Positions 14,840 through 16,191 of a stretch of 16,191 nt of DNA are shown one piece after another. The DNA comes from JBDKVA01 sp039679375. GTDB lineage: Bacteria > Bacillota > Clostridia > Acetivibrionales > DTU013. The stretch spans positions 1-16,191 of the forward strand of contig JBDKVA010000088.1 of the NCBI GenBank assembly GCA_039679375.1, given 5' to 3'. The notes under the pieces are model-generated. The model ran no database searches, was not told the DNA's origin, and saw only the letters and a list, made by a program, of their open reading frames with translations. A program made the translations under genes and the position numbers. The number at the start of each line of letters is the position of its first letter. Position 1 is the stretch's first letter.

Positions 14840-16177
14840 ATGAAGTTCAGTTTGATGAAAGAAAAAATTACGCCGGATATTTCGGTCAAGCAGGCGGGTT
14901 ATGCTGCAAGAGACCACAAAAGCATCGGCGTTCATGACGATACTTACGCCAGCATTGCATTGATACAGGCAAATGAAACGGTTGTCATCATTGCTCTTGA
15001 TGTGTGTTTCGGTGACAGGAAATTTGCATATGGAATCAAAAAAGCTATAAATGAAAAATATGGTCTGGCTCAAGATAAGATCATCATCAGCTATTCCCAT
15101 ACACATTCTGCAGTCGGTATTACAGGAGAAGAATTTCCGGAGGATACGGACCCTGAGCTGGCGGGCGCTTCGAAACCTGCCGGGGATAAGGAAAATCCGG
15201 ACTATACTGAGGCGATCCGTTATTACAATATTGTAAAGGGTAAAATAATGAACATGCTTGAGGAAGGCTTCAAGAACCTGACCGAGGGCAATATTTATTT
15301 TTGCAGTGGCAGATCAAAATTCGGAGTAAGCAGGAGGTACCCGTCTCAGGAAGGGATATTGTGGAGGCCGTATTATGGCGAGGACAGCATGGATGAAGAT
15401 CTGCAGCTCTTCAAATTTGTTGACCGCAATGATAAAATTCGAGGACTGCTCTATAATTATGCCTGCCATCCGACTTCGTTAGGCTCGGACAACTATTACA
15501 TATCGGCGGATTTCCCGGGAGTTGTACGGAGGATTCTTGAGGAGAAAAACAAAGGTATGACGGCCGTATTCCTGCAGGGCTGCGGAGCCGATATCAAACC
15601 GTATGTCACGGACAACGGCGAAAAATTCAAGAATTGCACGTATGAAGAACTTGAAGCCGGGGGCAAATCGCTTGCAAATGATATTCAAAAGTGCATCGAT
15701 GGCGCAGGGTGGAGAAAAATAGACGCCGCGCTTAAGACAGGTTTCAGTTTGGTGAAGCTTTATACCGAGGTCTGGAACGAATCAGAATGGATGACGGTAT
15801 TGAACGATCCGAACGAACCCGAATACAGAAAGAAAGCGATAAGGAAGAAGTTAGAGGATATGAAAGTAAAAAAGCCAGGAAATTACCTTCCATATTATAT
15901 TTCGTATTTGAGGCTGGATGACCAAACCTGCATGATCTGCCTGGAATGTGAAGTTGTAAGCGATATCGGTAAAGAAATAAAGAGGCTGTTTCGTGAAGAT
16001 GTTATCGTGCTTGGGTATTCCAACAGCATTGCATGCTATATTCCTACAAAAAAGGTATTGCAGCAGGGAGGCTATGAGAGGGATTCATTTATGAGCGCGA
16101 GCCTTGCAGGTCCGTTTGTTCCTGAAATAGAGGACATCATTGTCGGACGTTCGGCATTAATGGTAAATTCAAAATGA
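14840..16177 (+). CDS. Neutral/alkaline ceramidase-like zinc hydrolase, copy 2 (cytosolic)
   Basis: A 445-residue tandem paralogue of the preceding protein, about 65% identical by hand alignment. It conserves SHTHS (86-90), NYACHPT (H210), SADFPG (222-227), LQGCGADIKPY (245-255, Lys253 in the nucleophile-Ser position), CLECE (E369/E371) and GYSNS...CYIPTKK (Y393, Y400). The main differences lie at residues 97-120, right after the zinc-site His motif, where both sequence and length change; this loop may set substrate choice. There is no signal peptide. The start at ATG 14840 is backed by AAGGAGTGA (14827-14835). An in-frame ATG at 14801 has no ribosome binding site and would place the real site inside the gene, and copy 1 begins with the same MKFS sequence. 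The 81-nt gap to copy 1 has no clear terminator, so both are likely cotranscribed. The frame closes 14 nt before the window ends. Confidence 0.88.
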   Translation: MKFSLMKEKITPDISVKQAGYAARDHKSIGVHDDTYASIALIQANETVVIIALDVCFGDRKFAYGIKKAINEKYGLAQDKIIISYSHTHSAVGITGEEFPEDTDPELAGASKPAGDKENPDYTEAIRYYNIVKGKIMNMLEEGFKNLTEGNIYFCSGRSKFGVSRRYPSQEGILWRPYYGEDSMDEDLQLFKFVDRNDKIRGLLYNYACHPTSLGSDNYYISADFPGVVRRILEEKNKGMTAVFLQGCGADIKPYVTDNGEKFKNCTYEELEAGGKSLANDIQKCIDGAGWRKIDAALKTGFSLVKLYTEVWNESEWMTVLNDPNEPEYRKKAIRKKLEDMKVKKPGNYLPYYISYLRLDDQTCMICLECEVVSDIGKEIKRLFREDVIVLGYSNSIACYIPTKKVLQQGGYERDSFMSASLAGPFVPEIEDIIVGRSALMVNSK

Positions 16178-16191
16178 TACCTTTGAACTGA

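Overview
The window looks like a chromosomal carbohydrate-uptake and catabolism locus from a low-to-moderate GC Gram-positive bacterium of the Clostridia/Paenibacillus type. The support for this is purine-rich AGGAGG-like ribosome binding sites, TTG starts, lipoprotein signal peptides on both binding proteins, LplB/LplC-type permeases and a membrane-anchored AraC/YesN-type regulator. The exact taxon cannot be fixed from the sequence. All genes lie on the + strand. I see no tRNA, rRNA, CRISPR array, transposase or prophage gene.

Layout. Positions 1-470 hold the 3' end of a probably secreted, beta-rich protein, closed by a strong hairpin terminator (489-518). A regulatory stretch (519-767) with several inverted repeats and a TATAAT box leads into module A. 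Module A consists of a sugar-binding lipoprotein (768-2366), a Gfo/Idh/MocA-type NAD(P)-dependent oxidoreductase with an extra cysteine cluster (2429-3754), and a DUF5107-TPR protein (3863-6751). A two-TM sensor/AraC regulator follows (6880-9291). Module B has its own promoter (9363-9392) and comprises a second binding lipoprotein (9518-11170), a hairpin, two permeases (11352-12317 and 12331-13215), a short relic of an oxidoreductase gene (13220-13297), another hairpin, and two tandem paralogues of the neutral-ceramidase-like zinc hydrolase fold (13415-14758 and 14840-16177).

How the parts may work together (inference). The AraC-type sensor detects a ligand outside the cell and switches on the binding proteins and the permease pair. 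The ATPase is not in the window; in this transporter class it is commonly a shared, distantly encoded MsmX-type protein. The imported saccharide is then handled in the cytoplasm by the oxidoreductase, the DUF5107 protein and the two zinc-hydrolase-like proteins, none of which has a signal peptide. The substrate is unknown. The amidase-like fold and a possible polysaccharide-lyase-like neighbour make an N-acylated or uronate-containing oligosaccharide a reasonable guess, but not a demonstrated one.

The items most worth a second look are: the oxidoreductase relic, which records a lost gene in module B; the paired cytosolic ceramidase-fold proteins, which keep metal-ligand-like residues but have Lys where ceramidases have the nucleophilic Ser; and the DUF5107-TPR plus cysteine-cluster oxidoreductase pair.
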